A stretch of 64,000 nt of DNA from Acanthosepion esculentum. Its lineage: Eukaryota > Mollusca > Cephalopoda > Sepiida > Sepiidae. The notes beneath the pieces were generated by a model, which was not told where the DNA came from, made no database searches, and was given only the letters and a program-made list of their open reading frames with translations. The DNA is taken from NCBI GenBank assembly GCA_964036315.1, contig OZ038485.1, positions 77,369,460 to 77,433,459 of the forward strand. Direction: 5' to 3'. Numbering within the stretch: the first letter of the stretch is position 1; every line of letters begins with the position of its first letter. The translations under genes were made by a program, and so were the position numbers. Positions 10,563-22,454 of the stretch are shown here, in pieces.

Positions 10563-10635
10563 GAAATATAGTCTTAAAATGTGCTATATTTATGGGGTAA
10601 AGTGCTCAATATCAGAGATAGAGCATGTGTAACTT
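10560..10635. repeat. dispersed repeat (gaagaaatatagtcttaaa type), copy 1
   Basis: About 75 bases nearly identical to 43955-44028, including gtgctatatttatgg and caatatcagagatagagc. In both places the block lies between a (TA)n tract and a hammerhead-like motif, so it is part of the same element family. Confidence 0.85.
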
Positions 10636-10676
10636 AGAGGCAACAGTCTGTTTCCTGCTTGATGCAATCATCAGGA
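10636..10676 (-). ncRNA. hammerhead-ribozyme-like motif H2
   Basis: On the minus strand: CTGATGA (10674-10668), TGC/GCA mini-stem, GAAAC (10654-10650), AGACT, GTT, GCCTC. The core is intact as in H1. The sequence upstream of CTGATGA is TTTC, so stem I pairing with GCCTC is lost and this copy is probably inactive. The match to H1 is near-identical across the core. Confidence 0.42.
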
Positions 10677-10759
10677 AATATAGTCTTATATTGCTCTGTT
10701 CTTACATTGAGCTCTCTGTGGATTTATATACTCCTTGGAATTATCCCTACTAATTATCA

Positions 10760-11035
10760 ACTGATATTATATATATATATATGATTATTATTTTCATTTA
10801 CTGATTAACATCAAATCAAAAGTAAAAATTCTTCAAATTTGAAGTATATGCAAGAGATGAGAAGAATGAAAGGAGAGACAGACTAATATTAGATCAAAAG
10901 AAGAGGAAATGTTTTTTTGGGTACTAGCAACTGTCAGAAACTGTCATATTTATTCATATGAGAAACCACTGAAGAAGGAACATACTTGTGTCACATCACA
11001 AGTCTCATAATACATTAGAGTCATAGGGGTACCAT
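10760..11035. other. no recognisable feature
   Basis: AT-rich spacer with a short (TA)n at 10771-10782. No coding signal. Confidence 0.5.
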
Positions 11036-11039
11036 ATGT

Positions 11040-11320
11040 GCTGCAACCATAACCATCCATTTGTTGTCTATGGTTTAGGGCATGTTTTATTATGTTTAGG
11101 GTGAGATAGCCTGACATAGCATATCCCTCTTCAGGCTGGTTTTGAATTTAGGGTTTTCATTCTCTTAGGTATATTGTCACCTCCAGGCAAGAGAGGCCAG
11201 TCAGCCTTGCAATTTAATCCATAGCTAGGGATGGGATTCATACATTTCTCCAATGGTATTTGTGTAAAAGGGAATATGACAAATTTATCTGGAATTCAAA
11301 CTTACCAATTTCTCTTCCCA
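11040..11320 (+). repeat. dispersed repeat family D, copy 1
   Basis: Shares ordered blocks with 62640-62935 (+), 51850-52130 (+) and 15240-15480 (reverse complement): gatagcctgaca, tttgaatt.agggtttt, and taatccatagct, then attcat...tttgtgtaaaa. It is a diverged, short, non-coding interspersed repeat, probably SINE-like. The family identity is not known to me. Confidence 0.6.
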
Positions 11321-12400
11321 TTTTGCTAGACATTTCTAGAAAATGCCAAATCTCAGAGCAAGTCAAAAGAAAATATCATTATATATAGGTAGGTAGCTTG
11401 TGTCAGTATGGAAAAAGTAGTTTTCCTTTTAATTTCTGCTTGACTCTTTTGTTTTTTTTTATTTTGAGGCTAAAATTTAAAATAAAAATTGCCTATTCTT
11501 TTTTTTATTTGGACAAAAATGTCTGCATTTTTATTTGTTCATACATAGGAATGTATTTGAAAATAATGTTGATATTATCTTGCCTATTTGAGTAAATACA
11601 TCAAAACAAATGAAAATTAAACAGGACAAATATGTGGAGCATGTAAATATATGTATGCATGTGTATATACATACACATATATAAATATTTGTATATTTAA
11701 GTAATACTTAAAAACACACAGTGAATTGTCATATACAAATTCTTTTCTTGTTTCAAAATCAAAGCACAAAATGTATAACTTCCTTTAACCCTTAAATAAT
11801 AAATTTAACATAAAAAGCTGAAATAGTCCTATAATTGTGTATAAGTGTAGTAAATTTGGTTTATACCATAAGTGACTAAATGTTACTAATTATATGGTAA
11901 TCATGTATAACAAATGGTTTAATTTTATTTGTATGAATATAGCTAGAATATCCTTTAAGAAATATATTGAAATTTTTTACAGAATTTACCAAGATCAAAA
12001 CATTTTGATGAGATTTCACATGTATCTTTACTAAAGTATTTTATTAAAAATAGGTCATGTGATTTTCTCACATTAACAGTGTTTAAAATTCCTTATCATT
12101 ATATAGATTGAACAGAATCAAAATAAACGAGGTCATGTATTTTTTAACCTGAATATTGTTAGAAGGGTGAAAAATTTCTAATCCAAATTCAAGATTGAAA
12201 TAGTTTACTCATCTTTCAATAGTTCCAAAAGAACCAATGTAAATTATTATAATTTATGTTGGTAATTGACAAAAATCCTCTGTATTGTAATGTCACTATT
12301 GAGTATGTCTGACTGGACTAATCATCAATGTTGATTCCAGTTTATATCTAGTTTTAAATTTCCTAACATCTGCATATAACAAAAACCTGAGGAATATACA
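11321..12400. other. no recognisable feature
   Basis: AT-rich spacer. Short open frames have no family resemblance. Confidence 0.5.
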
Positions 12401-12404
12401 ATTA

Positions 12405-12780
12405 TACAGGTTTGTTTGGAAAGCTGCCAGCCATTTTGAATATCTTTACAACTGAGTTGTATAGCCTTGATGTAACTTGCCAACCAATCAGAGAGCATCT
12501 TACTGTGTATGTGGACTGACTCAGTCAGTGTATTGTGTGACCATTGCATTCACAGTGAATATGCATCAATTTTTGTTTGAAACTTGCATATTCATTTGCA
12601 GAAACCATTCAAATGATTAAGAAGGCTTTCATGAGTGATTCATTGAATGAAACCCAGATAAAATACTAGTTTGAATATTTCAAGCTTGTCCAGTAATCTG
12701 TTGAAAGTAATTTTTATTCTGAAAGCAGAGTATCCAAAACTGTTGAATATACACAGTGTGCAATCAAAGAAAATTAGTGA
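12405..12780 (+). pseudogene. mariner-like transposase relic, N-terminal part
   Basis: At 12598-12778 one frame reads AETIQMIKKAFMSDSLNETQ, then FEYFKLVQ and SVESNFYSESRVSKTVE, with internal stops. This follows the mariner N-terminal layout: an ETxxMIxxAFGDEAxxRTQ helix, an FxxFKxGR turn and an SVEDxxRSGRPSTS linker. A possible start, MHQFLFETC, lies at 12561, one frame away. The upstream segment 12416-12440 (ggaaagctgccagccatttt) recurs at 12820-12845 ahead of the next relic and is probably mariner 5' UTR. It is non-functional. Confidence 0.68.
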
Positions 12781-12814
12781 GTGAATACAAAAAAGATATA
12801 GAGATCATATGAAC

Positions 12815-13610
12815 TGTCTGGAAAGCTTCCAACCATTCTGAATATCATTTGTTGTTCCTGGTGCAGTTTTTGGCCAAGCATTCAACATCTGTTGCTTTCA
12901 TTTTGATATTGTATAACTGTCCAATCTGTTTACGAAAGTATTTCAAAATATAAATAGAATTGAAAATTATTGCAGTACATGTACAATTTAATTCTAGTTA
13001 CATAAAGTGTGTCAATTACTGGAATGATTACAGGATATTGCTGGGATAATGATTCTGGCAAACACTGGTATCCAAGCATGTACATACATGTTTCAACATT
13101 CACTTTTTTGTGGTACAGACCAGATGAGTCATTTATTGCTGAGCAGCAGAGGAACTTCATGTTATACTATTGGCAAAAAATAAGTGAATGGAATATGGAG
13201 CAGTAAATTAACATTGTTTTGTGTGAAGATTGGTGAAAATGCTTGTGAAATGTTAACATTAAAAATAGCTGATTATGAGCATGCTATGAATAAACTGAAT
13301 GTTTTTGAGTGGAACAGCTGGTTCAAGGAAAGGCAAAAAGACATGCACAATTCCATCAGAAGTGGGCAGACAAAAAAAACAAAGAGATCTAAATGTCTAT
13401 ATGGAAATTCTGAAAGGGTTATGAGAAATCTGTTCAAAAGAAGAGAGTCAAAATGGATTCTCTACCATGTTAATACTTCTGCACATGTTGCATTGGGTGT
13501 TTGTGAATTCCTAGCTAAGAAATTCATACCAAAAATGCGTGTTCTACCTTATTCACCAAATTTTGCTCCATGAGATTACTAGCTATTTCCAAAATTGAAT
13601 ATTGTTAGTA
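12815..13610 (+). pseudogene. mariner-like transposase relic with internal deletion
   Basis: The frame at 13184-13573 begins with a mariner N-terminus (TLFCVKIGENACEMLTL, FEWNSWFKERQKDMHNSIRSG). It then jumps to the C-terminal catalytic block (HVNTSAHVALGVCEFLAKK, RVLPYSPNFAP), followed after a stop by LFPKLN. About 200 residues between these are missing compared with a usual length near 345. The catalytic Asp expected in HDNAPAHTA is Val here. The 5' flank duplicates that of the preceding relic, so two mariner insertions or a local duplication stand in tandem. Confidence 0.82.
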
Positions 13611-14354
13611 TTTTTACTATAAAAATGTATTTTTATACTTTCATAATGTTTTGACCCCAGTTTGGGGGTTCACTATTTGTGCATAGCTGGGACTCTAAAA
13701 AGTACTATCACTTGAGGTCAAGATGAACCTGTGAACAACAGAAATTAAGAAGTGGTTCCATGCTCCTCAAATCTTTGCTGGTGGAGGTAGTTTATTGCCA
13801 TACCCAGGACAACTAATTTGGTAAGTTGTTGTAAAACCCTGTAATCGCTCAAACAGTGCATCTGCAGAATAAGGCCTCAAATTAAAAGTTTTTGTTGCTT
13901 CATGGCAGCACAAATTTGCATTGCTGTCAACAAACAAGCCTGAAATTCATAGGATAGGGTATTGGGAAAGAGGTAAATAAAACTAGTACGTGTCACATAG
14001 GTGACTCCAGAGTTAGCCAAGTTTGAAATGGAAAAGAAATGATGACTGACTAGTATAGACCAATCACTGCATACCTAGAGTATCATGTGATAGTTTGGTT
14101 TTACCCACCAACTTCAAAAACTCTATCATGCTCTTGCACCACATACTTGAGACATCTTTCCAGAAAACTTGGACACTGAACACATGTCTTCTCACCAAAC
14201 ATGAAGAGTAGACAAAGAAACAATGACAAATGAAGTTAAACATACTGGAATATCATCCACACTCAAGTTGGACCAAAAAGGAATGTAGCAAAAGATTATT
14301 TCATCATAAACTGCTGAAGGACTATTTTGTGACACTGTGGCTGTGATTGGAACA
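13611..14354. other. no confident feature
   Basis: Non-coding. It may be a continuation of the flanking repeat family E, but it does not clearly match the second copy. Confidence 0.4.
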
Positions 14355-14985
14355 TCCATGAGGATGGTAAATGATTTTTATCTCGGTCTTAAGTATTTCG
14401 TTTTTTATGACCTGCAGTAAAATCTTCAAAATGGGGTCATCAAAGCAGCCACCCACTTTACCAAAAGGGAATAAAATAATAGATAAACAAAGATTTTTGG
14501 GATCATTTAGCACTTCACCAGATGTTGAAAATTTCTGCTTGCAGACTTCTATAAACAGTCAGTTAGGACTGAGAGGAGTTTAAGACTGCCCATTGGCAGG
14601 TGCATCCCGTTTATTGAGAGAGAGTTGCCAGCTACATGTGATAATATAGAGATTAACAGAGGAGTGGTAGTAGAGAGTGAATAGTTCTCATTGGTTGAAT
14701 GAAAAAGCTGATCTGCTAGTCTGTCATGATAGAAATAGCAGAGGTTGTCATCTTGCCTCTTACCCAACTGATGCAAGTGAATCCCTGAATAAATAATGTA
14801 TTGGAAACAGAATTAGAGTCTTCATTTCTCACCGTAGACTTAATTAGCATCTTTTGTTTTCTTGTGAAGGTATGATAGACCTTGCCCAGCTTTTGCACAC
14901 CTTGACACAAATGAGAAAAGAGTTACAATGTGAAGTTATGTGTCTGATCAGTGAAAAGCTAAGAGAGGGAGCCATTGTATGTTTA
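14355..14985 (-). repeat. dispersed repeat family E, copy 1
   Basis: Reverse-complemented, this matches 42517-43090 block by block: acatacaatggctccctctc, ttattcagggattcacttgc, tgccaatgggcag, and tttggtaaagtgggtggctg, then gagataaaaat and ttaccatcct. It is about 630 bp. Short frames in both copies give similar peptides (EKLREGAIVC here, EKLKEGPIVC there), so part may derive from a coding element. I cannot name the family. Confidence 0.72.
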
Positions 14986-15239
14986 AAATGTCATCTTAAT
15001 TACCAAATAAAAATGCAAGGTCCTAATCATGTGTATGTATGTATGTTTAAAGCTTCAATCCATGTGTAAAGTTCAGTACAACACATTAAATAGAAGGAAA
15101 TCATACTGTCGTTCATTCTTATTTCAGTCTCAAGCTCATGAAATCCATAATATTCACTATATAAGTGTAAGTATATTTTTATTCATATATTATTCTATAA
15201 TATGTCAGTTGAGTTCATTACATTTACATATGTTCTAAT

Positions 15240-15480
15240 ACCCTTGGAAAAGTTATGAATACATCTCTTCTCCCCCACCCAACTATGAATAAATAGCATG
15301 ACAGATAGCTGGGTCCTATAGCCTTAGATGGCAACCAGTCTAAGAGTAGGAAAAACTCTGAATTCAAAATCAGCCTAGGGAGGGTTGGGCTTTGTCAGGC
15401 TATCTTGCCCAAGAAACCCCACTGCTACTGCTGTGGCAGAACATATGGTGCCTCTATGTCCCAAGAGGATTACAGGTTTT
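15240..15480 (-). repeat. dispersed repeat family D, copy 2
   Basis: The reverse complement carries the family blocks ttcttgggcaagatagcctg, ctgattttgaattcagagtt, and catagttggg. It is in opposite orientation to the copy at 11.1 kb. Confidence 0.6.
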
Positions 15481-15489
15481 AAAAAATCT

Positions 15490-16134
15490 ATAATAATATA
15501 TATACACACTTTCTATAGCATTGGCTTCAAATGTAAAAATGTTTTGATTTTGAGGATTTGTCTCCTTTATTCAGTAAGTCTACAAATCTTGTTTTAACAC
15601 TCTGTAAAGGATTAAATATGCCAAATGATATTTTACAGGAAAAGGAAGAATTGTAAGAAAACATTTCTTAAAAAATTATAACTAGTCTATTGTTCTGCAA
15701 AACTTACTGCCTCTTAATTTAGTTGTTAAATAATATTTTTTCTCTCTCTATTTCTGAAATATTACACAAAAGCAATCAAGAATTTACACTTGAGTGTGTG
15801 GAATGGTTCATAACACTTTACATCATTTTTTTCCTATGTAGGTCAAAATCTTGTTAGTCACATGCTGCTTTGTTTTTCGACACATGAATTGGTGTGTTCA
15901 TTTTTTTCAAAAATTCTTTTAAAATTTTCTATTACGTTTGAACAATCAATAAAATAGGGTCCAATCTGAAAGTTAAAACAGCTTATCTACCACAGATGAC
16001 ATGGGAGAATTAGTCACAGATTTCAATTATAGATTTTTTTTAAAGTGAATTTAAGAATGAAAAATATGATAGCTGGCAAGAAAATAAATTTATCCATACA
16101 ACAGATATTGAGCACTTTCCACTAAGTATCGTGC

Positions 16135-16135
<1 letters not shown>
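15490..16135. other. no recognisable feature
   Basis: AT-rich spacer without coding or repeat signature. Confidence 0.5.

Positions 16136-16187
<52 letters not shown>
16136..16187. repeat. (TA)n microsatellite
   Basis: About 26 TA units. Its last TA is the likely insertion target of the adjoining Tc1-like element. Confidence 0.97.
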
Positions 16188-16190
<3 letters not shown>

Positions 16191-17540
16191 GTGGACAGAA
16201 TTATTCACCCCCACTTCCATGATTACAAATAAAGCTGTAATACCTAAAATTTTTATGGAAACTTCATGGGCATTTTTTCACAAATGATGAAATAATGGAT
16301 TTGAAAGAATGTTCAGTGATGCCCACAACAGAATTTTCATTTCAATGTCAAACAATAATACAAAAAATACCAAAAAAACATTTAGCATTGGACAAAATTA
16401 TTGGTCCTCTTGCCTCAATAAACAATTTTGTAACCTTTATTCTTGATTATTGCCTTTAATCATTTTTGATAGTTCCTTACAAGATCACTACACACACTGA
16501 TAGGTATTTTGCTCCATTCTTCTTTGGCAATAACTTCCAGTTCCTCCAAATTAGAAGAACTTCTTTCTCATACTTTTTTATTCAAATATGACCATAAATT
16601 TTCAATGAAGTTTAGGTCAGGAATTTGTGCTCTCATGTGTTTCAGGTCATTGTCATGTGTTCCAACATGACAATAATCCAAAATAGTGATGCCCCAAAGA
16701 CAGCTTTCATGCACTTTGTTTTATATTATTTTAAAGAATAGTCAAATACTGCTTTTTATCCATGATACCCTGTACTCTCACTAGTTTTCCTGGTCCAGAA
16801 GCAGCAAAAAATCCCCACGGCAGAATGCTCTCACCACCATGCTTAATTGTAGGGAGGGAATTTTTGGTTTGTGAGCTTCATTCACTTTCTGACATACATA
16901 ATGGGAGTCAAGTGACCAAATAATTCTAGTTTGGTTTCATCTGACAATAAAACAGAGTTTCAATATTTACTCACATATTCTAGATGGCTTCTAGCATAAG
17001 CTAATCTGCATTTTAGGTCTTTAGCCTTAATCAAGGGAGTTTTCCTTGGGTGAAGTCCTGCTTGATGAAAGCATCTAGTGACTATCTTCATCAATACATT
17101 CAACCCTGATGTTTTTACATCATTGACAATGTCCTTTGTTGTTAAGTAAAGATTATTTGAGACATCTCTAAAAATTTCCTTTCCATTCTCTCAGAAATTA
17201 ACTATTTTTTGCCAGTCTTTAATTTATTCTCAACACAATGAGTCTCATTGTACTTCAGATAATGCTATGAATTGTCAATCTAGGAACATTTAAATGCTTG
17301 GAAAGTGTTGTATATCCATCACCTTGTTTGTACATATGAACTATCTTCATTCAGACCTTCTTGTCATCTTCAGACATCTTCCCCATGGTTGCAGAACGAA
17401 TAAGTTATCATGGTACATGACACTCACATATTGCCTTCTTTATTACCTTTTAGAATGTTATAGAATCAAGTCAATACTATTTCATTTTCAAGAGGTGTTT
17501 GTATTAAATTCCAAATTAAGAAAAAAACAGATCAAGTGAC
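16188..17540 (-). mobile_element. decayed Tc1-like DNA transposon
   Basis: The element sits against a TA dinucleotide. It starts with gttgtggacagaattattca, a Tc1-type terminal sequence. The opposite terminal repeat is not visible near 17.5 kb, so that end is lost or too diverged. A single minus-strand transposase relic fills the interior. Size (about 1.35 kb) and layout fit Tc1/mariner elements. Confidence 0.78.
16415..17386 (-). pseudogene. Tc1-like transposase relic
   Basis: The minus strand begins MGKMSEDDKKV at 17386, then a helix-turn-helix block with MYKQGDGYTTLSKHLNVPR. It ends with LEELEVIAKEEWSKIPISVC and KAIIKNKGYKIVY followed by a stop at 16415. The span of about 324 codons is close to the usual 340. 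Many stops and frameshifts lie between, so the DDE catalytic core is broken. The C-terminal EEW...IP...L pattern is diagnostic of Tc1 transposases. Confidence 0.8.
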
Positions 17541-17569
17541 ACCCCAAAGAGAGTAGTAACAGATTATTT

Positions 17570-18160
17570 CTAAGGAAGTTTGAGGAAGGAGAGGAGGTAG
17601 CAGCTATGAGTGGAAGTCAGAGATGCAGGAGAAGGCAAGTTGGAGTTGGATGGGTTGATTAACATTCTCACTGCCACTAAAGGGCTGGATAATTGCTCAA
17701 AATTGGAAAATATCAGTTGAGACAAAGGAATGGTTGATATTTCTATGTCAGTCAGACCACCACCCAGTTTTGGGTGAAGTATTATAAAAACTGGGCATTT
17801 TGAGGCTTTCATTGAGAACGGGGCTGCAGAACAAGCAGAGTAAAACCGCAGGTTAGGCAAAACAGACTAGCAGACATCAGAGTAGTTCAGCAAAGTCCAC
17901 AGGAGAACTTAAAAAGAGTTATCACTTAAATTTGAATCAGAATGTGCCTAAGAACGCACTAGGCTACCTCCTGAACCCATGATCATGTACCAATCTAAAA
18001 CTAACAATTAGATGCCCAGAGTGAGCAACTAAGAACCCAAGTCTTAAGGTATAATTGTCTATCACCCCTGTGGTTTTCCTTTTTTTTTGGAAGCTTGTAT
18101 TTTTTTTCCAGTATTATCTTGTATAAACGATCTGTTAAAGTTGAAAAGAGTTGTTGTCTC
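17570..18160. other. no recognisable feature
   Basis: Mixed-composition spacer. The 96-codon minus-strand frame at 17570-17860 resembles nothing I know. Confidence 0.45.
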
Positions 18161-18299
18161 CCTCATCATATAACTGTCAGAGTTGCTCTTAGCCATGGTA
18201 TACCAAATCCTGCAGCAAATTTCTGGTCGCTTGAGATCAGTAACAACATGGGCATTTGACTGAACTTTTTAACAACTGCAGAAGTCACTGCAACCAAAA

Positions 18300-18700
18300 T
18301 TGTATTCCTGATCAATCAAAATTTGTAAATAATTATATAGGCCATACTAAAACCTGTGTGACACAAAGGCTCATTCTACACCTTTCTGACCATAGCTCAA
18401 TTTAATCTCATTTAAATATTCATGGTGACCTACTGGATACTATTCATAACATACTTGTTGACAACACAAATATAATAGCATCATCTACATGCAAAAAAGG
18501 CTAAAAATAATAGAAGCCTTATTAATAAAAACAAAAAAATTAACACTCAATAATATCAACTATGAACATAGACACAATGTTTTGAAAATGAAAATATTAT
18601 ATAAATACATACATGCAACAAACTATTTCTTGTTAACAGTTAATATATTTCAACCTTGAAAATGGCTAAATGTATAGCCAAAATCGCTTGGATAAAAAGA
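18300..18700 (+). pseudogene. Penelope-like element relic, GIY-YIG endonuclease domain
   Basis: One plus-strand frame reads NNYIGHTKTCVTQRLILHLS (YIG at 18334-18342), then DHSSI, and later KRLKIIEALLIKTKKLTLN ending near 18547. This is the spacing of a GIY-YIG nuclease: Y-I-G, then R...H, then a late E-A-L-x-I...L-N. In animals this layout is typical of the C-terminus of Penelope-like retroelements. An in-frame stop follows SI. After the frame, 18655-18690 (cttgaaaatggctaaatgta, then tagccaaaatcgcttgg) resembles a degenerate hammerhead stem II, again a Penelope trait. The RT domain is missing. Confidence 0.6.
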
Positions 18701-18849
18701 ACATTCAGACAGTTTTTATATAATTTATCATCTGAACAGAAAAAATTATTAGATCACATGAGAAAGTGTATAAAAAACTAAATCAACCCACCTTGTCTGT
18801 CGTATTCAATGAAATGTGCATGAAAGAAGGATTGCTGCCTAAATACATA

Positions 18850-18890
18850 AATATATATATATACATCTATATATATATAAATATATATAT
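18850..18890. repeat. imperfect TA-rich tract
   Basis: Interrupted tata/aata repeat. Confidence 0.8.
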
Positions 18891-18899
18891 AAAAATTGA

Positions 18900-21780
18900 G
18901 ATCAAATACAGATCAAACATAGATCACAAGCTGACAGAATGATAAAATAAAGTGCAAATAGGAAATGTTTATCAATCTAACATCATTCACTTTTATTAAA
19001 GCTTCATTAGAGAATAAAATATGGAGAAAAAGAAGAAAGATATTCTGGTAATTTTACTTTTATGCTTGATTTTCAATAATCTCTCCTTGAATTTGGAAGG
19101 TCATAAATTATACTAATGTTCAGTTAACAAGTTGAATGCATGTGAAATACCAGAATTTCTTTCTTTTATTTCTCCAGATCCCATTCTCTGATGAAGCTTT
19201 AATAAAAGAGAAACATATTAAATTGTTTATCACATCCTATTTAGTCTTAAAATATGTGTTCAGACTTCAAATACGTGCATGTGAATATACTGGCCTACAG
19301 ATACATTTATATTAACAAATGAAATAATAAAATAAAAATTATTCAGGTATATAATATAATGTGTTAATCAGATAATTCATGTTGTACTTAGTTTGTTGAC
19401 ATGATCAAAATTGACACATCAAAAACAAGTTATCAGTATTTCTAATAAGGATAGATATTATCTCTTGTTAATGAAATAAATGGGTTGGATATCAAATAAA
19501 AAGATGGAGAACCATCTGGGTTTGTTATATTTACTTACATGCAAATACTCTTGGGAAATGTATGAGTCCCCCACTTTTCCCCACCCCCAACTATGGTTTA
19601 ATTAGTAGTACTTGTATCAGTAAATCATTATTAGCTCCAAAAAGTTTTATAATTTAAAAATATTTTCTGGTTTTAAGTAACGTACAAAAGGTACAAAAAG
19701 TACAAAATCAATCAATCAATCAATCAATTGTAGAAAGTTTGAAATGTATATAACTTGCTTTTAACAAAAGCAGAATCTGGTGTACATGCACACATACGTG
19801 TAATATCTATTTAAAAAACTAAGAAAATACATTTTTTAATGATTTTGAACACTAACAAATAAAATCTCATATAATATAATGTTTCACATTAATTGCGTTA
19901 CATAATATTCGAAATGGTTTTCTTTTATATGCATTTGTTAATACAGTTATTAGTGTAACTTATAAAAACTCATAAACATTTCTTTTGGCAAGGTATGTAA
20001 TAGCTTTGTGAAATATGAAGGAGAATTCATTTTCTTGCATGGATATCCTCTTTAGCTTAAAACTTCTTGATTGTGTTTAGTAAAACTTAAAAAACGTCTT
20101 AGTCTAGAACTTACAATTATTAATTGCATTTATGATCAACTTTGAAGTGACTTATAAGGGAAAAACCACTGTCAGTGTTTTTTTTCTACATTACACGTTT
20201 TGTATGACTTCAATCTTGTGCAATCTTACTTGCAATTCAAATCAGATGTATAGACACTCTTTTTCAATGTTACCACATATTCGACTTTTGTTAGATCAAA
20301 AATGTTGGAATTGTAGGAGTTCACTAATAGCTTATTACTCAACCTTTTCAAGGCCTACTTAAAAACTGTGAGTGATTAAACAAAGTGTTTATATAACTTT
20401 GGTTGTTACCTTGTTTTCAGCTTTTCTCCACTCTCAAGGTTGAATTGAGCACCTAAGAAATTCACCCGCTTCAAATCAGGTTAAATTTGAATGCTAAATC
20501 CTAACATTTTAAAAAACTTTACAAACTTCTTTATGATAATGTCAGTTTCCTACCATTGCACTTCTGAAGACCATCAATCAACCATCCTTGTACAATCCAA
20601 TATTGTCATTGCTCAAACATTTCCTCAAATTCGAAAACAAGTAAATTAAACCTAATCCTAAATCCTAGCATCATCATAGTGACATCAAAGCAACCACACT
20701 TACTCATCTTTATCCTTACAACCACTTTATGATACAACACCAACTTACAGCAATACTTGATAATTCTAAAGTTCCATCTGACAAGCTGGTGTGGCAGCCC
20801 ACAGAGAGGCCATTGCTTATCAGGTATATTAATATAAAGAATATACAGGAAAATATTGACACCAAAACCTGAGTTACAACAAAGGTAGAGATCTTAATAA
20901 AAAGGCCAAAGTTTTAATAATTGGCAAACAACCAACAACTTAATTACAAATATGTATATTTGTTGATTTGTAAGAACTGAAAGGAGTCACCATCTTGTAA
21001 GGGGTGAAATATTAAAAACATTTAAAAATGTTCCAAAGTGTGAGTATGTTGATATGCAAATGTGGTTAAATTAGTAGTTCAGTAAAAGGCGCATGGTAAC
21101 CATATGCAAGTGGTAAGTCAATGGAAATGTTTGTGTTTTATGGTCCTTGATAAAAGGATAAATTAAACTGAAAAGGAATCACTTGAATGAAGTGTTTTGG
21201 GACTGGTAAGTAAAATCCAAAAATGGTGTTGTGCTGAATGAAGAAAATGCTACACATGACATGTCATTACGTAAATCCAGAAATTCGTCAGGAGACCAAA
21301 TCATGATGCCTTGTTGTTAAGTAGAATTCACTATGGTGATGTGCCAATGAAAAAGGCACCAAAATGGTGTGGTTGCTAAGTAACCAAACATGATAGCATA
21401 GGCCATCATGATGGTGTTTCTGTGAACAAATGTTAAGAGAATTAACATGAAAAAACAATAAATAAATTAACAAAGCAACAAGAAAGAATTCAAACAAAGC
21501 AGAGGACTGGGTCACTCAACAGAAATAAACAGAATATTCTTGACCATCAAATCTGGGATGATGGTAAAGAAAAGAAAGGAAAATCAGATTTATGGCATCT
21601 TCCTGTTTTGTTAAAATTGAGAAAAACTGATACAGACGTAACAAAACCATTGTCAGTCAGGGAGCTAATCCACTCACGGTTGCTGAATTCTTCAGCACTT
21701 TCCCATATGTCTCTGCTATCATAAATCCAGCAAACTCTTCAATCAAGGAGAAACACTTTTCTCTCTCTTTAAACTTGACT
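18900..21780. other. spacer without genes
   Basis: AT-rich. Small items are a five-unit aatc repeat near 19708-19728 and, at 21210-21410, loosely repeated ccaaaatggtg / ttgctaagta segments that may be a decayed tandem repeat. No coding family recognised. Confidence 0.45.
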
Positions 21781-22030
21781 ATATATTAGGTCTGATCAAA
21801 AAGTATTGGGGCTGGTGCTATAAAAAGAAACAACAATACATATCACTTCAGCATTTAATCTCCTTCTCTAGCCACACACTTTATCTAGTTTCGTTTTCAT
21901 TGATGGAAACATTCCTGGAAATCCTTTTTGAGGATAGCAAGCAGCTGCCATATCTCAATCTCTTGGATTTCCACAATGTCTTGAAATATTGTTCCTTTCA
22001 AGTGGGATTTGATTTTTGAAAAGAAAATTA

Positions 22031-22060
22031 GTGTGTGTGTGTTTGTGTGTGTGTGTGTGC
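22031..22060. repeat. (GT)n microsatellite
   Basis: One interruption (gtttgt). It lies inside the mariner relic. Confidence 0.93.
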
Positions 22061-22063
22061 ATG

Positions 22064-22106
22064 CATATTCCTCAGATCTCGCAAAGGGCGAGATCTGAGG
22101 AATATG
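22064..22106. repeat. 18-bp perfect inverted repeat
   Basis: catattcctcagatctcg at 22064-22081 is exactly complementary to 22089-22106, with a 7-base loop. The right arm is the transposase codons for PYSSDL and the left arm is an inverted copy of them. Confidence 0.93.
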
Positions 22107-22364
22107 GTCACTGCTGGACCTTGGAAATGTGTTTGGCCCAAAACTGCTGCACAAGCCATGGTCACTGATGGAATCTCTATGGTGTGATGAGATAACCACA
22201 CTGCACACTTTCCTTCCAAGCACTGCTATAAACAGCAGAAGTGAGCAAGAATGTTATAACTTAGTGTGCATGCACAACAGAGTTCAAGGTCAGTCTGTGC
22301 TAAGCGAGTTCACTCTTCAAATTATAGCTCCATTACCGTAGTAACAGTTCCCATATTTTTTATA

Positions 22365-22365
22365 G

Positions 22366-22443
<78 letters not shown>
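22365..22443. repeat. compound (ATCT)n(TA)n microsatellite
   Basis: About eight ATCT units (22365-22397) run into about 23 TA units (22397-22443). Confidence 0.97.

Positions 22444-22454
<11 letters not shown>

Larger units (their letters stand above)
21784..22340 (-). pseudogene. mariner transposase relic with terminal repeat
   Basis: The left edge, tattaggtctgatcaaaaag from 21784, is a mariner-type terminal repeat. On the minus strand broken frames give WLVQQFWAKHISKVQQ, PYSSDLALCE (the PYSPDLAPCD motif), FFSKIKSHLKG, and LKKDFQECFHQ, i.e. the C-terminal third of the transposase in order. A (GT)n tract and a short hairpin interrupt it right after the PYSSDLALCE motif. The N-terminal two thirds and the other terminal repeat are absent. 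Confidence 0.78.
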
